From DATIRA01 sp963766505 (GTDB lineage Bacteria; Pseudomonadota; Gammaproteobacteria; Steroidobacterales; Steroidobacteraceae): a DNA stretch of 64,000 nt. Below are positions 42,165 to 51,370 of the stretch, piece by piece (position 1 is the stretch's first letter; every line of letters begins with the position of its first letter). A program made the position numbers and the translations under genes. The notes under the pieces are model-generated. The model saw nothing but the letters and a program-made list of their open reading frames with translations. It searched no databases and had not been told where the DNA came from. The stretch spans positions 1-64,000 of the forward strand of contig CAVYAL010000009.1 in the NCBI GenBank assembly GCA_963766505.1, given 5' to 3'.

Positions 42165-42644
42165 ATGCGCAGCATCCTGAAGACCTTCTTCCTCTACGAG
42201 CTGCTGCTCGGGCTGTCGGTCACGTTGAGGAACCTGTTCGCCCGGAAAGTGACGATCCAGTACCCGGAGGAGAAGACGCCGCAGTCACCGCGCTTCCGCG
42301 GCCTGCATGCGCTGCGGCGCTACCCGAACGGGCAGGAGCGCTGCATCGCCTGCAAGCTCTGCGAGGCGGTGTGCCCGGCGCTCGCGATCACGATCGAGTC
42401 CGACGTCAGCGAGGACGGCACGCGGCGCACGACCCGCTACGACATCGACCTGTTCAAGTGCATCTACTGCGGCTTCTGCGAGGAAGCCTGCCCGGTGGAC
42501 GCGATCGTGGAGACCCGCATCCACGAATACCACATGGAGAACCGCGGCGAGAACATCATGACCAAGGACAAGCTGCTCGCCGTGGGCGACCGCTACGAGG
42601 CGATGATCGCCGCCGACAAGGCTGCGGACGCTCCCTACCGCTGA
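42165..42644 (+). CDS. nuoI: NADH-quinone oxidoreductase subunit I
   Basis: 159 residues from the ATG at 42165, preceded by AGGGGAGG. Two 4Fe-4S motifs (CIACKLCEAVCPA and CIYCGFCEEACPVDA) carry clusters N6a and N6b. An amphipathic N-terminus anchors it to NuoH. Confidence 0.97.
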   Translation: MRSILKTFFLYELLLGLSVTLRNLFARKVTIQYPEEKTPQSPRFRGLHALRRYPNGQERCIACKLCEAVCPALAITIESDVSEDGTRRTTRYDIDLFKCIYCGFCEEACPVDAIVETRIHEYHMENRGENIMTKDKLLAVGDRYEAMIAADKAADAPYR

Positions 42645-42659
42645 ACCGGCACCCGGCAC

Positions 42660-43262
42660 ATGATGGTCAACCTGCTCTTCTATGTCTTCGGCACGATCCT
42701 GGTGGCCTCGGCCCTGGGCGTGATCACGGCGCGCAACCCGGTGCACTGCGCGCTGTTCCTGGTGCTCGCGTTCCTGAACAGCGCGGTCATCTGGCTGCTG
42801 CTCGAGGCCGAGTTCCTCGCGATCACGCTCGTCGTCGTGTACGTCGGCGCGGTGATGGTGCTGTGGCTGTTCGTCGTGATGATGCTCGACATCGACGTGG
42901 CACGCCTCAGGCAGGGCTTCACACGCTACGCCCCGCTAGGGGCGCTGGTGGCGCTCATCGTCATCGCCGAGATCGCGCTGGTCGAATGGGTCTGGAACCT
43001 GGGGCTCGAGCCGGCCCCGATGTCGCCGCCCAAGCCGCAGGGTTACTCGAACACTGCCGAGCTCGGCACGCTGCTCTACACCGACTACATCTATCCGTTC
43101 GAGGTCGCGGCGGTGATCCTGCTGGTCGCGATCGTCGCGGCGATCACGCTGACGATGCGGCGGCGGCCGGGCCAGAAGGTGCAGGACGTCTCGAAGCAGG
43201 TGGCGGTCCGCGCGAAGGATCGCATCCGGGTCGTGAAGATGGACGCGGAGGGTGGACCGTGA
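42660..43262 (+). CDS. nuoJ: NADH-quinone oxidoreductase subunit J
   Basis: 200 residues, five predicted TM helices. Motifs: GVITARNPVHCALFLVLAFL, LEAEFLAITLVVVYVGAVMV and TDYIYPFEVAAVILLVAIVA. Membrane-arm subunit with the mobile TM3 pi-bulge region. Confidence 0.96.
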   Translation: MMVNLLFYVFGTILVASALGVITARNPVHCALFLVLAFLNSAVIWLLLEAEFLAITLVVVYVGAVMVLWLFVVMMLDIDVARLRQGFTRYAPLGALVALIVIAEIALVEWVWNLGLEPAPMSPPKPQGYSNTAELGTLLYTDYIYPFEVAAVILLVAIVAAITLTMRRRPGQKVQDVSKQVAVRAKDRIRVVKMDAEGGP

Positions 43263-43564
43263 TTCCCCTCTCGCACGTGCTGCTGCTCTCCGGCGTGCTG
43301 TTCAGCCTGAGCGTGGCCGGCATCTTCATCAACCGCAAGAACGTGCTGCTGCTGCTGATGTGCATCGAGCTGATGCTGCTCTCGGTCAACTTCAACTTCA
43401 TCGCGTTCTCGCGCTACCTCGACGACATGGCGGGGCAGGTGTTCGTGTTCTTCATCCTGACCGTCGCCGCAGCGGAGTCCGCGATCGGGCTCGCCATCCT
43501 GGTCGTGCTGTTCCGGCAGCGGCGCAGCATCAACGTCGAAGACCTCGACTCGATGAGGGGCTGA
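43259..43564 (+). CDS. nuoK: NADH-quinone oxidoreductase subunit K
   Basis: 101 residues; GTG start overlapping the nuoJ stop. Three TM helices with conserved acidic residues (MCIELMLLSVNFNFIAFS, TVAAAESAIGLAILVVLFR). Part of the proton path. Confidence 0.97.
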   Translation: MIPLSHVLLLSGVLFSLSVAGIFINRKNVLLLLMCIELMLLSVNFNFIAFSRYLDDMAGQVFVFFILTVAAAESAIGLAILVVLFRQRRSINVEDLDSMRG

Positions 43565-43565
43565 G

Positions 43566-45515
43566 GTGGAACGCACGCTGCTGATCATCGTGCTCGCGCC
43601 GCTCGTGGCCTCCATCGTGGCCGGGCTGTTCGGTCGCTGGATCGGCCGGGCGGGCGCACACACGGTCACGATCGCCGGCGTGGCGCTGTCGTTCGCGTTG
43701 TCCGCGCGCGTGCTCTGGGACCTGCTGCACGGCGCGACGGTCTTCGACGGGCCGGTCTATACCTGGCTCGTCAGCGACGGCATCCGCATGGAGGTCGGCT
43801 TCCTGGTCGACCGCCTGAGCGCGTTGATGATGGTGGTCGTCACCTTCGTGTCGCTGATGGTGCACGTCTACACGATCGGCTACATGCGCGACGACCCGGG
43901 CTACACGCGCTTCTTCAGCTACATCTCGCTGTTCACGTTCTCGATGCTGATGCTCGTGATGTCGAACAACCTGATGCAGCTGTTCTTCGGCTGGGAGGCG
44001 GTCGGTCTGGTCTCGTACCTGCTGATCGGGTTCTGGTACACCCGGCCGTCGGCGATCTTCGCGAACCTGAAGGCCTTCCTGGTGAACCGGGTCGGGGACT
44101 TCGGCTTCGTGCTCGGCATCGCGGGCATCGTGCACCTGACCGGCACGCTGCACTACGCGGAGATCTTCGCGCAGGCGGACCGGATCGCCTCGAGCACGAT
44201 CGAGGTGCTGCCGGGCACGGCATGGTCGGCTGCGACGGTGATCTGCATCTGCCTGTTCATCGGCGCGATGGGCAAGTCCGCGCAGGTTCCGCTGCACGTC
44301 TGGCTGCCCGATTCGATGGAGGGCCCGACTCCGATCTCGGCGCTGATCCATGCCGCGACGATGGTCACGGCCGGCATCTTCATGGTGGCGCGGATGTCGC
44401 CGCTGTTCGAGCTGTCCGAGACGGCGCTCAGCTTCGTGCTCGTGATCGGGGCGACGACCGCGCTGTTCATGGGTTTCCTCGGCATCGTCAACAACGACAT
44501 CAAGCGGGTGGTGGCGTACTCCACGTTGTCGCAGCTCGGCTACATGACAGTGGCGCTCGGCGTATCCGCCTATGCAGGCGCGATCTTCCACCTGATGACG
44601 CATGCGTTCTTCAAGGCGCTGCTGTTCCTCGCCGCGGGCTCGGTGATCATCGCGATGCACCACGAGCAGGACATGCGGCGGATGGGCGGCCTGAAGAAGT
44701 ACATGCCGGTCACCTACTGGACCTGCCTGGTCGGCGCGCTCGCGTTGATCGGCTTCCCTGGATTCTCGGGTTTCTTCTCGAAGGACGCGCTGATCGAGGC
44801 CGTGCACGCCTCACAGATCCCCGGGGCGGGGTACGCCTACTGGTGCGTGCTCGGGGGCGTGTTCGTCACGGCGCTCTACACGTTCCGCCTGGTGTTCATG
44901 ACTTTCCACGGCCAGGAAAGGATGGACGAGCATACCCGCGAGCATCTGCACGAGAGCCCTTGGGTCGTGACGCTGCCGCTGGTGCTGCTCGCGATCCCGT
45001 CCGTCGTGGCCGGCTGGCCCGCGATCGGGCCGCTGCTGTTCGGCGACTTCTTCGCCGGATCGATCTTCGTCGCGCCCGCGCACGACGTTCTCGGGCACCT
45101 CGGCGAGGAGTTCCACGGACCGGCCGCATTCGTGCTGCACGGCCTCGCGAGCCCGGCGGTGTGGCTGGCCGCGGCCGGCGTGCTCGTCGCCTGGTACCTC
45201 TACCTGAGGCGACCGGCGCTGGCCGATGAGATCCGCAGCAGGGCCGGCGCGCTCTACACGCTGCTCGCGAACAAGTACTACTTCGACGCCTTCAACGAGA
45301 AGGTGATCGCGGGCGGCAGCCGGGCGCTCGGCCGCGCGCTGTGGCGGGGCGGCGATGTGGCGATCATCGACGGCGCCGCAGTGAACGGCTCCGCGCGGTT
45401 CGTCGGCTGGCTCGCGAACGCGGTCCGTGGGCTGCAGAGCGGATACCTGTACCACTATGCCTTCGCGACCATTATCGGGCTCTCGATACTGCTCGCGTGG
45501 TTCATCTGGCGATGA
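43566..45515 (+). CDS. nuoL: NADH-quinone oxidoreductase subunit L
   Basis: 649 residues with a GTG start one base after nuoK. Antiporter-like subunit: GWEAVGLVSYLLIGFWYTRP, KSAQVPLHVWLPDSMEGPTP, AATMVTAGIFMVARMSPLFE and, later, the long lateral helix region ending in a final TM (ATIIGLSILLAWFIWR). Proton-pumping tip of the membrane arm. Confidence 0.97.
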   Translation: MERTLLIIVLAPLVASIVAGLFGRWIGRAGAHTVTIAGVALSFALSARVLWDLLHGATVFDGPVYTWLVSDGIRMEVGFLVDRLSALMMVVVTFVSLMVHVYTIGYMRDDPGYTRFFSYISLFTFSMLMLVMSNNLMQLFFGWEAVGLVSYLLIGFWYTRPSAIFANLKAFLVNRVGDFGFVLGIAGIVHLTGTLHYAEIFAQADRIASSTIEVLPGTAWSAATVICICLFIGAMGKSAQVPLHVWLPDSMEGPTPISALIHAATMVTAGIFMVARMSPLFELSETALSFVLVIGATTALFMGFLGIVNNDIKRVVAYSTLSQLGYMTVALGVSAYAGAIFHLMTHAFFKALLFLAAGSVIIAMHHEQDMRRMGGLKKYMPVTYWTCLVGALALIGFPGFSGFFSKDALIEAVHASQIPGAGYAYWCVLGGVFVTALYTFRLVFMTFHGQERMDEHTREHLHESPWVVTLPLVLLAIPSVVAGWPAIGPLLFGDFFAGSIFVAPAHDVLGHLGEEFHGPAAFVLHGLASPAVWLAAAGVLVAWYLYLRRPALADEIRSRAGALYTLLANKYYFDAFNEKVIAGGSRALGRALWRGGDVAIIDGAAVNGSARFVGWLANAVRGLQSGYLYHYAFATIIGLSILLAWFIWR

Positions 45516-45518
45516 TGC

Positions 45519-47033
45519 ATGCATCCTGACTGGCCCCTGCTGAGCTCGCTGGTGTGGCTGCCCGTAGCGGCCGGGCTGCTGCTGCTGCTGATGGGCGAGC
45601 GCGCGAGCGCCGCCGGGCGCTGGCTGGCGCTCGCGGCGTCCACGGCCACGTTCGTGCTGGCCGTGCAGCTGTGGAGCGGCTTCGACGCGGGCACGCACGC
45701 GATGCAGTTCGTCGAGCGCGAACCGTGGATCGGCGCGTTCAACGCCTGGTATCACCTGGGCGTGGACGGCATCTCGATGCCGCTGATCGTGCTCACGGCC
45801 TTCGTGACGCCGCTGGTCGTGATTGCCGCCTGGACCGTGATCGGCAAGCGCTCGAACCAGTACCTGGCCTCGTTCCTGGTGCTCGAGGGGCTGATGATCG
45901 GGGTGTTCGCGGCGCTCGACGCGATGCTGTTCTACGTGCTCTGGGAGGCCATGCTGATCCCGATGTTCGTGATCATCGGCGTCTGGGGCGGGCCGCGTCG
46001 CGTTTACGCGACCGTGAAGTTCTTCCTCTACACCTTCCTCGGGTCGGTGGTGATGCTGGTCGCGCTCGTCTACCTGTACCTGGAGGGCGGCAGCTACGCG
46101 ATCGCGGACCTGCAGGCGATGCCGCTTTCGCTGCGCGAGCAGGTGCTGGTGTTCATCGCGTTCCTGCTGGCCTTTGCGGTCAAGGTGCCGATGTGGCCGG
46201 TCCATACCTGGCTGCCGGATGCGCATGTCGAGGCGCCCACCGGCGGTTCGGTGATCCTGGCCGCGATCATGCTGAAGATGGGCGGCTACGGTTTCCTGCG
46301 TTTCAGCCTCCCGATCACCCCCGACGCGAGCCGCGAGCTCGACTGGCTGATCATCGGGCTTTCGCTGATCGCGGTCGTCTACATCGGCTTCGTCGCGCTG
46401 GTGCAGCAGGACATGAAGAAGCTGATCGCGTATTCCTCGATCGCCCACATGGGCTTCGTGACGCTGGGCGCGTTCGTCGCGTTCCAGATCGTGAGCCGCA
46501 ACGGCGGAGTGCAGGGCGCCGCGATGGGGCTCGACGGGGCGATGGTGCAGATGATCTCGCACGGCCTCGTCTCCGGCGCGCTGTTCTTCTGCATCGGCGT
46601 GCTCTACGACCGGGTCCACAGCCGGCAGATCGCGGACTACGGCGGCGTCGTGAACACGATGCCGGTGTTCGCGACCTTCGCCGTGCTGTTCGCGATGGCC
46701 AATGCGGGGCTGCCGGGCACGTCGGGCTTCGTCGGCGAGTTCCTGGTGATCCTCGCGAGCTTCCGCGCCAGCTTCTGGTACGCGCTGCTGGCCGCGACCA
46801 CGCTGATCCTGGGTGCGGCCTACACGCTCTGGCTCGTGAAGCGCGTCGTGTTCGGTCCCGTCGGCAACGAGAACGTTGCGCAGCTCAAGGACCTGGACGG
46901 CCGGGAGTTCCTGGTGCTCGGCGTGCTCGCGGTCGCGGTGCTGCTGCTGGGGCTGTGGCCCGCACCACTGCTCGACGTGATGCGGCCGACCATCGAGCAC
47001 CTGGTCGGGCAGATGATGGTGAGCAAGGTCTGA
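45519..47033 (+). CDS. nuoM: NADH-quinone oxidoreductase subunit M
   Basis: 504 residues. Antiporter-like: WYHLGVDGISMPLIVLTAFV, YVLWEAMLIPMFVIIGVWGG, VKVPMWPVHTWLPDAHVEAP, and the IAYSSIAHMGFVTLG segment. Proton-pumping membrane subunit. Confidence 0.97.
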   Translation: MHPDWPLLSSLVWLPVAAGLLLLLMGERASAAGRWLALAASTATFVLAVQLWSGFDAGTHAMQFVEREPWIGAFNAWYHLGVDGISMPLIVLTAFVTPLVVIAAWTVIGKRSNQYLASFLVLEGLMIGVFAALDAMLFYVLWEAMLIPMFVIIGVWGGPRRVYATVKFFLYTFLGSVVMLVALVYLYLEGGSYAIADLQAMPLSLREQVLVFIAFLLAFAVKVPMWPVHTWLPDAHVEAPTGGSVILAAIMLKMGGYGFLRFSLPITPDASRELDWLIIGLSLIAVVYIGFVALVQQDMKKLIAYSSIAHMGFVTLGAFVAFQIVSRNGGVQGAAMGLDGAMVQMISHGLVSGALFFCIGVLYDRVHSRQIADYGGVVNTMPVFATFAVLFAMANAGLPGTSGFVGEFLVILASFRASFWYALLAATTLILGAAYTLWLVKRVVFGPVGNENVAQLKDLDGREFLVLGVLAVAVLLLGLWPAPLLDVMRPTIEHLVGQMMVSKV

Positions 47034-47036
47034 GCG

Positions 47037-48488
47037 ATGAACGAAGTCCAGTCGATCACACGCCTCGACCTGGTGCTGGCCGCACCGGAGATCTTCCTGC
47101 TCGCGGCGATCTGCGTGATCCTGCTCGTGGACCTGTTCCTGACCGACCGCAGTCGCTGGGTGACTTTCCTGCTCTCGCTGCTTGCGCTCGCGGGCGTCTC
47201 CTGGCTCGCCGCGGATTCCGGGGTCGATGCGCGCACCGTGGCCTGGCGGGGCTCGTACGTCGCGGACCCGGTCGGTAACCTGCTGAAGATCGTCGCCTCT
47301 GGCGCGCTCGCCGTGGTGTTCCTGTACTCGCGGGATTACCTGCGGGAGAGGGGGCTGCTGAAGGGCGAGTTCTTCGTGCTCGGGCTCTTCGCGCTGCTGG
47401 GCATCATGGTGCTCATCTCTGCGAACAGCCTGCTGACGCTGTACCTGGGCGTCGAGCTGCAGGCGCTGGCGCTGTACGCGCTGGTGGCCTATGACCGCGA
47501 CAACGGCGTGGCGGCGGAATCGGCCATCAAGTACTTCGTGCTCGGATCGATCGCCTCGGGTGCGCTGCTGTTCGGCATGTCGATCCTCTACGGCGTGACC
47601 GGCTCGCTGGAGCTGGGCCGGGTCAGCGAGGCGGTGCTGGAGCTGGGCGGCCCGAACCATATCGGCCTGCTGTTCGGCCTTGCGTTCGTCATCGTCGGGG
47701 TCGCGTTCAAGTTCGGCGCCGTGCCGTTCCACATGTGGGTGCCCGACGTCTACCACGGCGCGCCGACCGCGGTGACGCTGCTGCTGAGCTCGGCGCCGAA
47801 GCTGGCTTCCTTTGCGCTGGCCTACCGGTTGCTGGCCGAGGGACTCGCGGGACTGCTGCCCGGCTGGCAGGACATGCTGGTGCTGGTTTCCGTTCTGTCG
47901 ATGGCGATCGGCAACGTGGTGGCCATCGCGCAGACCAATCTCAAGCGCATGCTGGCGTACTCAACGATCTCGCACGTGGGCTTCATCCTGCTCGGGATCC
48001 TGGCCGGCACCAGCGAGGGCTACCAGGCGGCGCTCTACTACACGATCACCTACGTGATCATGTCCGTGGGCGGCTTCGGGATGATCATCCTGCTCTCGCG
48101 GCGCGGCTTCGAGGCGGATTCGCTGGCGGACTTCAAGGGACTCAACGCCCGCAGCCCCTGGTTCGCGGCCGTCATGCTGATGCTGATGTTCAGCATGGCC
48201 GGCGTGCCGCCGTTCGTCGGCTTCTGGGCCAAGCTGGCCGTGATCCAGGCCGTGCTGGACGTCGGCTACCTGTGGCTCGCGATCGTGGCGGTCGTCCTTT
48301 CTGTGATCGGGGCGTACTACTACCTCCGGGTCGTCAAGCTGATGTACTTCGACGAGCCGCGGGAAATTGTCGCGCTGCAGGGCAGCGGGGCGCTGAAGCT
48401 CGTATTGAGCCTGAACGGACTGGCCGTCCTGCTGCTGGGCGTGTTCCCCGGGCTGCTGCTCGCGCTCTGCGCGCGGGTACTCAGCTAG
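47037..48488 (+). CDS. nuoN: NADH-quinone oxidoreductase subunit N
   Basis: 483 residues. Antiporter-like: LGVELQALALYALVAYDRDN, FKFGAVPFHMWVPDVYHGAP, AYSTISHVGFILLGILAG and PPFVGFWAKLAVIQAVLD. Last gene of the nuo operon; no strong terminator hairpin follows before the next gene 92 bp on. Confidence 0.97.
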   Translation: MNEVQSITRLDLVLAAPEIFLLAAICVILLVDLFLTDRSRWVTFLLSLLALAGVSWLAADSGVDARTVAWRGSYVADPVGNLLKIVASGALAVVFLYSRDYLRERGLLKGEFFVLGLFALLGIMVLISANSLLTLYLGVELQALALYALVAYDRDNGVAAESAIKYFVLGSIASGALLFGMSILYGVTGSLELGRVSEAVLELGGPNHIGLLFGLAFVIVGVAFKFGAVPFHMWVPDVYHGAPTAVTLLLSSAPKLASFALAYRLLAEGLAGLLPGWQDMLVLVSVLSMAIGNVVAIAQTNLKRMLAYSTISHVGFILLGILAGTSEGYQAALYYTITYVIMSVGGFGMIILLSRRGFEADSLADFKGLNARSPWFAAVMLMLMFSMAGVPPFVGFWAKLAVIQAVLDVGYLWLAIVAVVLSVIGAYYYLRVVKLMYFDEPREIVALQGSGALKLVLSLNGLAVLLLGVFPGLLLALCARVLS

Positions 48489-48580
48489 CGTGCTTCCCGG
48501 CTTGGTTTTGCGATCCCGGCGTGCACTTCGCATCCGGGCGTGGCAGCATTGAACCCACACACTTTCGCCGGAGTCCGGAC

Positions 48581-48964
48581 GTGCGTACATTCATCGTGAT
48601 CCTGCTTGCCTGCTCGGCAACGGCTGTCGCCGCGGACCTGCCGACGGATGCTGCGGCGACTCCAGCGGCCCCTGCGGCCGCCGAGAGCGCGAGCACGATC
48701 GGCGAGGAGGCGACCAGGCTGGTCGAGGAGCATGCCGCGGAGGAGGCCGAATTCAGGACGCCGGCCGGCTACAAGAAAAAGAAGAAAGGCGACCAGACCA
48801 TGTACTGCAAGAGCCACACGCCGATCGGCACCCGGTTTCCGACCGAGTACTGCTACACGCAGAACCAGCTCGAGCGCATCCAGAAGTCGCAGCGGGGCAT
48901 GCAGGACGACGTGGCGATGAGGCAGCGGGCCTGCACGACTGGCTCTGCCTGCGGAGGATCATGA
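48581..48964 (+). CDS. Small exported protein, first of a tandem paralogous pair
   Basis: 127 residues from the GTG at 48581. Signal peptide MRTFIVILLACSATAVAA, an Ala/Pro-rich stretch, then a conserved core: EFRTPAGYKKKKKGDQTMYC, HTPIGTRFPTEYCYTQNQLE, KSQRGMQDDVAMRQRACTTG and SACGGS. The next gene shares this core almost word for word, including four cysteines. The Lys run and cysteines suggest a folded periplasmic protein with a basic face. I do not recognise a family. It lies after nuoN in the same direction and could be read from nuo or from its own promoter. Confidence 0.75.
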   Translation: MRTFIVILLACSATAVAADLPTDAAATPAAPAAAESASTIGEEATRLVEEHAAEEAEFRTPAGYKKKKKGDQTMYCKSHTPIGTRFPTEYCYTQNQLERIQKSQRGMQDDVAMRQRACTTGSACGGS

Positions 48965-48994
48965 CCGTCCCGGGTGGGCGACGGAGTGAAGACC

Positions 48995-49387
48995 ATGAAA
49001 TCGTTGAAATTCGTGACAATCCTGGCAGTCGCCTCACTGTGCGGGTGCGCGGCCGGACCGTCGCCTAGCGGCGCGGCCGACGCGCAGGCGCGGGAGGCAT
49101 CGGCCGCATTGGCAGCGTCCAGTAAAGTGTCTATCGCGGAAGAAGCACAGGCCGTGATGGCGGAGGAAGAGGAGTTCAGGACGCCGTCCGGCTACAAGAA
49201 GAAAAAGCGCGGCGACACCACGGTTTACTGCCGCTACGAGACCCCGATCGGCACGCGCTTCGCGAACGAGTATTGCTTTACGCGCGCTCAGCTCGAGCGG
49301 GTGCTGAAGTCCCAGCAGGGCATGCAGGACGACGTGGCGATGCGGCAGCGGATGTGCACGACCCAGAAGGCCTGTGGCGAGTTCTGA
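48995..49387 (+). CDS. Small lipoprotein, second of the tandem paralogous pair
   Basis: 130 residues from the ATG at 48995. Lipobox SLCGCAAG, so this copy is probably membrane-anchored, unlike the first. The shared core reads EFRTPSGYKKKKRGDTTVYC, ETPIGTRFANEYCFTRAQLE, KSQQGMQDDVAMRQRMCTTQ and KACGEF. The gene is 30 bases after its paralogue, a tandem duplication followed by divergence of the N-terminal signal. Function unknown. Confidence 0.75.
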   Translation: MKSLKFVTILAVASLCGCAAGPSPSGAADAQAREASAALAASSKVSIAEEAQAVMAEEEEFRTPSGYKKKKRGDTTVYCRYETPIGTRFANEYCFTRAQLERVLKSQQGMQDDVAMRQRMCTTQKACGEF

Positions 49388-49498
49388 CGGCGATCGGAAC
49401 GTCGGTGTGGATCGGTAGGCTGGTATTCAGCCGTCCAGGAACTCAGGTAGCGGTTGCCAGCGCGGGGCGGCAAGTCTGCAGTCGATGCCCAGGCGAGC

Positions 49499-49527
49499 TT
49501 GCGCTACTCGCGACCACCCTTTAGAAT
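49499..49527 (+). promoter_or_regulatory. Predicted promoter of tRNA-fMet
   Basis: TTGCGC, a 17-base spacer and TAGAAT end 12 bases before the tRNA. Confidence 0.6.
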
Positions 49528-49539
49528 TACCGGCTCGAT

Positions 49540-49616
49540 TGCGGGGTGGAGCAGTCTGGCAGCTCGTCGGGCTCATAACCCGAAGGTCGCAGGTTCAAAT
49601 CCTGCCCCCGCTACCA
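49540..49616 (+). tRNA. Initiator tRNA-fMet (anticodon CAT)
   Basis: 77 nt with encoded CCA. The three G-C pairs of the initiator anticodon stem (GGG CTCATAA CCC) are present, with body text almost identical to E. coli fMet tRNA. Positions 1 and 72 are T and T here, a mismatch as required of an initiator but not the C:A of E. coli. The 3' end is repeated at 61526-61547. Confidence 0.96.
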
Positions 49617-50139
49617 CAAAAACTTGCTGTCGTATCCGACCCGACAGCACGCATCAGGGCCGCCTCCAGGCGGCCTTGTTCGTTATAGAGCCTGATTTCC
49701 TTTTCCGCCGGCTCAATCTTCACTGGTCCGATGAGCCGCCCCAGCTCAATCCGGGCACGGTCCACGTCGGTGTTCTGAAGGGTTCGCGCAAGATTCCTTG
49801 CCAATCGGCGATAGCGGTTGGCGATGTCTGGCAGGAGTTCTTCGGCAGCGGGTTGCTTGGCTCGAGCTTCGCGAGCCTTGAGGTCCGCAAATAGGGATTC
49901 AGCCGCGACCAGCCTGGCTGCGAGGGATGGCGACGACTTGAGTGCGCCCGTCGCCAGGGCTTCGGTCAGGTTACTGATCTCAGCCTGAACCTCCCGCATA
50001 CGACTGGCCGAGATGTCCGCTGTTGACAGGGCCCGAAGCCTAGCTCGCACGCGCCGGCTGGCCTCGCGAACCGATTCGGCGGACAGGAGATCCGTGCGGA
50101 TGCCATCGAGCAACGCTTCCTCGACCAGATCTCGACGGA
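49595..50139 (-). pseudogene. Large serine recombinase, C-terminal part only
   Basis: The text ending VRRDLVEEALLDGIRTDLLS, SRMREVQAEISNLTEALATG, SSPSLAARLVAAESLFADLK and LGRLIGPVKIEPAEKEIRLY is the coiled-coil C-terminal region of a resolvase-type large serine recombinase. Its last eight or so codons and stop lie in the tRNA-fMet 3' end. The catalytic Ser domain, recombinase domain and most of the zinc ribbon are missing: the gene is cut at 50140 by the IS3 element. It is probably the remains of the enzyme that inserted the island here. Confidence 0.7.
49596..49617. repeat. att-like repeat, tRNA-fMet end (proximal)
   Basis: The 22 bases at the tRNA 3' end match 61526-61547 at 19 positions (caaatc, then cccccgctaccac). 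Same orientation. Confidence 0.65.
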
Positions 50140-51130
50140 CCGTGGAGTTTCCAGGGTTCCGTGGACACATCGTCATCGGCGCTTCGCACGGGCTTCGAAA
50201 TCCTCTGGGCTGACGCCGCCTAGATGGCGATGACGTCGGGCTCGATTGTAGAACGACTCGATGTAGTCGGACACTTCCTTGGCCGCGAGTTCCCGGTTCC
50301 TGTATATCCGCTTCTTGATCAGCTCTTTCTTCAGACTGGCAAAGAATGATTCTGCGACCGCATTATCCCAACAGTTGCCTCGCCGGCTCATGCTCGGCTC
50401 CAGACTATTTGCACGGCAGAAGCGCCGCCAGTCGTCACTTCCGTACTGACATCCCTGATCAGAGTGGATCACCGTATCGCGTGGGCGACGGCGCCGCACC
50501 GCCATCAGCACGGCATCCAGGACGAGCTCACGGCGCAGCGTGGAGCGTGTCGCCCAACCGACGATTAGCCGCGAGAACAAGTCCATCACGACTGCCAGAT
50601 ACAGCCAACCCTCCCATGTCCGGATGTACGTGATATCCGTGACCCAGACCTTGTTCGGACGGATGACGTCGAAATTCCGCTTCACGAGGTCGGGGGCAAT
50701 CGCGGCAGGCTTGCCTGCCGAGTAATGGCGGGTACGGTAGCCGTGCAGCGCTCTGATCTTGTTGACTCGCATCAGGCGCGCCACCCGATGTTTGCTACAG
50801 GTCTCTCCGGCCTCGCGGAGGTCCAGGAAGACACGTGGTGACCCGTAGACACCGTGGCTCGCCTTGACTGAAGCGCGAATCAGCCGGAGGAGCCGAGCAT
50901 CCTCCTGTGCTCGACGGGAGGTCGGGTTCTGCAGCCAGGCGTAGTAGCCGCTTCGAGTGACGCCCAGCACATTGCACATCGTCCTCACGTCATAGGACTT
51001 GCGTTGCGCAGAAATGAACTCATAGATCTTTCGGGTACCCCAGGGGGTGGCTCTCCTGGACATTGGACACCTCTTCGGCTCGCTTCTCGAGCGGTTCTAG
51101 CGTGTCCACGAAATCCTGGGAACTCCACGG
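50140..51130. mobile_element. IS3-family element lacking an orfA
   Basis: Imperfect inverted repeats lie at 50142-50168 and 51102-51128 (gtggagttt/cccagg...cgtggacac, about 23 of 27 matching). The element is about 990 bp. Only an orfB is present; the 65 bases between orfB and the right end leave no room for an orfA. It interrupts the serine recombinase gene. I see no clear target duplication. Confidence 0.75.
50173..51063 (-). CDS. IS3-family transposase OrfB (DDE integrase)
   Basis: 296 residues. N-terminal HTH_21-like region (SGYYAWLQNPTSRRAQEDAR, then HGVYGSPRVFLDLREAG) and an intact DDE core: WVTDITYIRTWEGWLYLAVV with the first Asp, VIHSDQGCQYGS with the second, and GNCWDNAVAESFFASLKKEL with the Glu. 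Without an OrfA partner it is probably not autonomous, although it reads as a complete protein. Confidence 0.85.
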   Translation of the reverse strand: MSRRATPWGTRKIYEFISAQRKSYDVRTMCNVLGVTRSGYYAWLQNPTSRRAQEDARLLRLIRASVKASHGVYGSPRVFLDLREAGETCSKHRVARLMRVNKIRALHGYRTRHYSAGKPAAIAPDLVKRNFDVIRPNKVWVTDITYIRTWEGWLYLAVVMDLFSRLIVGWATRSTLRRELVLDAVLMAVRRRRPRDTVIHSDQGCQYGSDDWRRFCRANSLEPSMSRRGNCWDNAVAESFFASLKKELIKKRIYRNRELAAKEVSDYIESFYNRARRHRHLGGVSPEDFEARAKRR

Positions 51131-51370
51131 GGTCCTGAAGCAAACAACCGATACGGGCTAATGCAGCTTGCGCCGTGCGGTGAAGCCGAGGCCCAGCAGG
51201 CCGAGGCACTGCGGCGCATCGAGGCGCGGGAGTTGATGGGGCGTGACGCGACGCGCCCGAATACCTGCTCATCCGCGGACGAGTCGGAGGCCCTGCCGGT
51301 TACGCTAGACTACTGGGGTCCTGCTGATTTGCCGCTCACGGCTTGAAGACTTGGCTGTCCGCGCGGCGGG

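Noticed and set aside
44811..47756. 981-codon minus-strand frame antisense to nuoL/M/N
   Set aside because: High-GC codon usage keeps the antisense frame open; the translation is a low-complexity His/Arg/Glu/Asp-rich string and the sense strand carries three certain genes.
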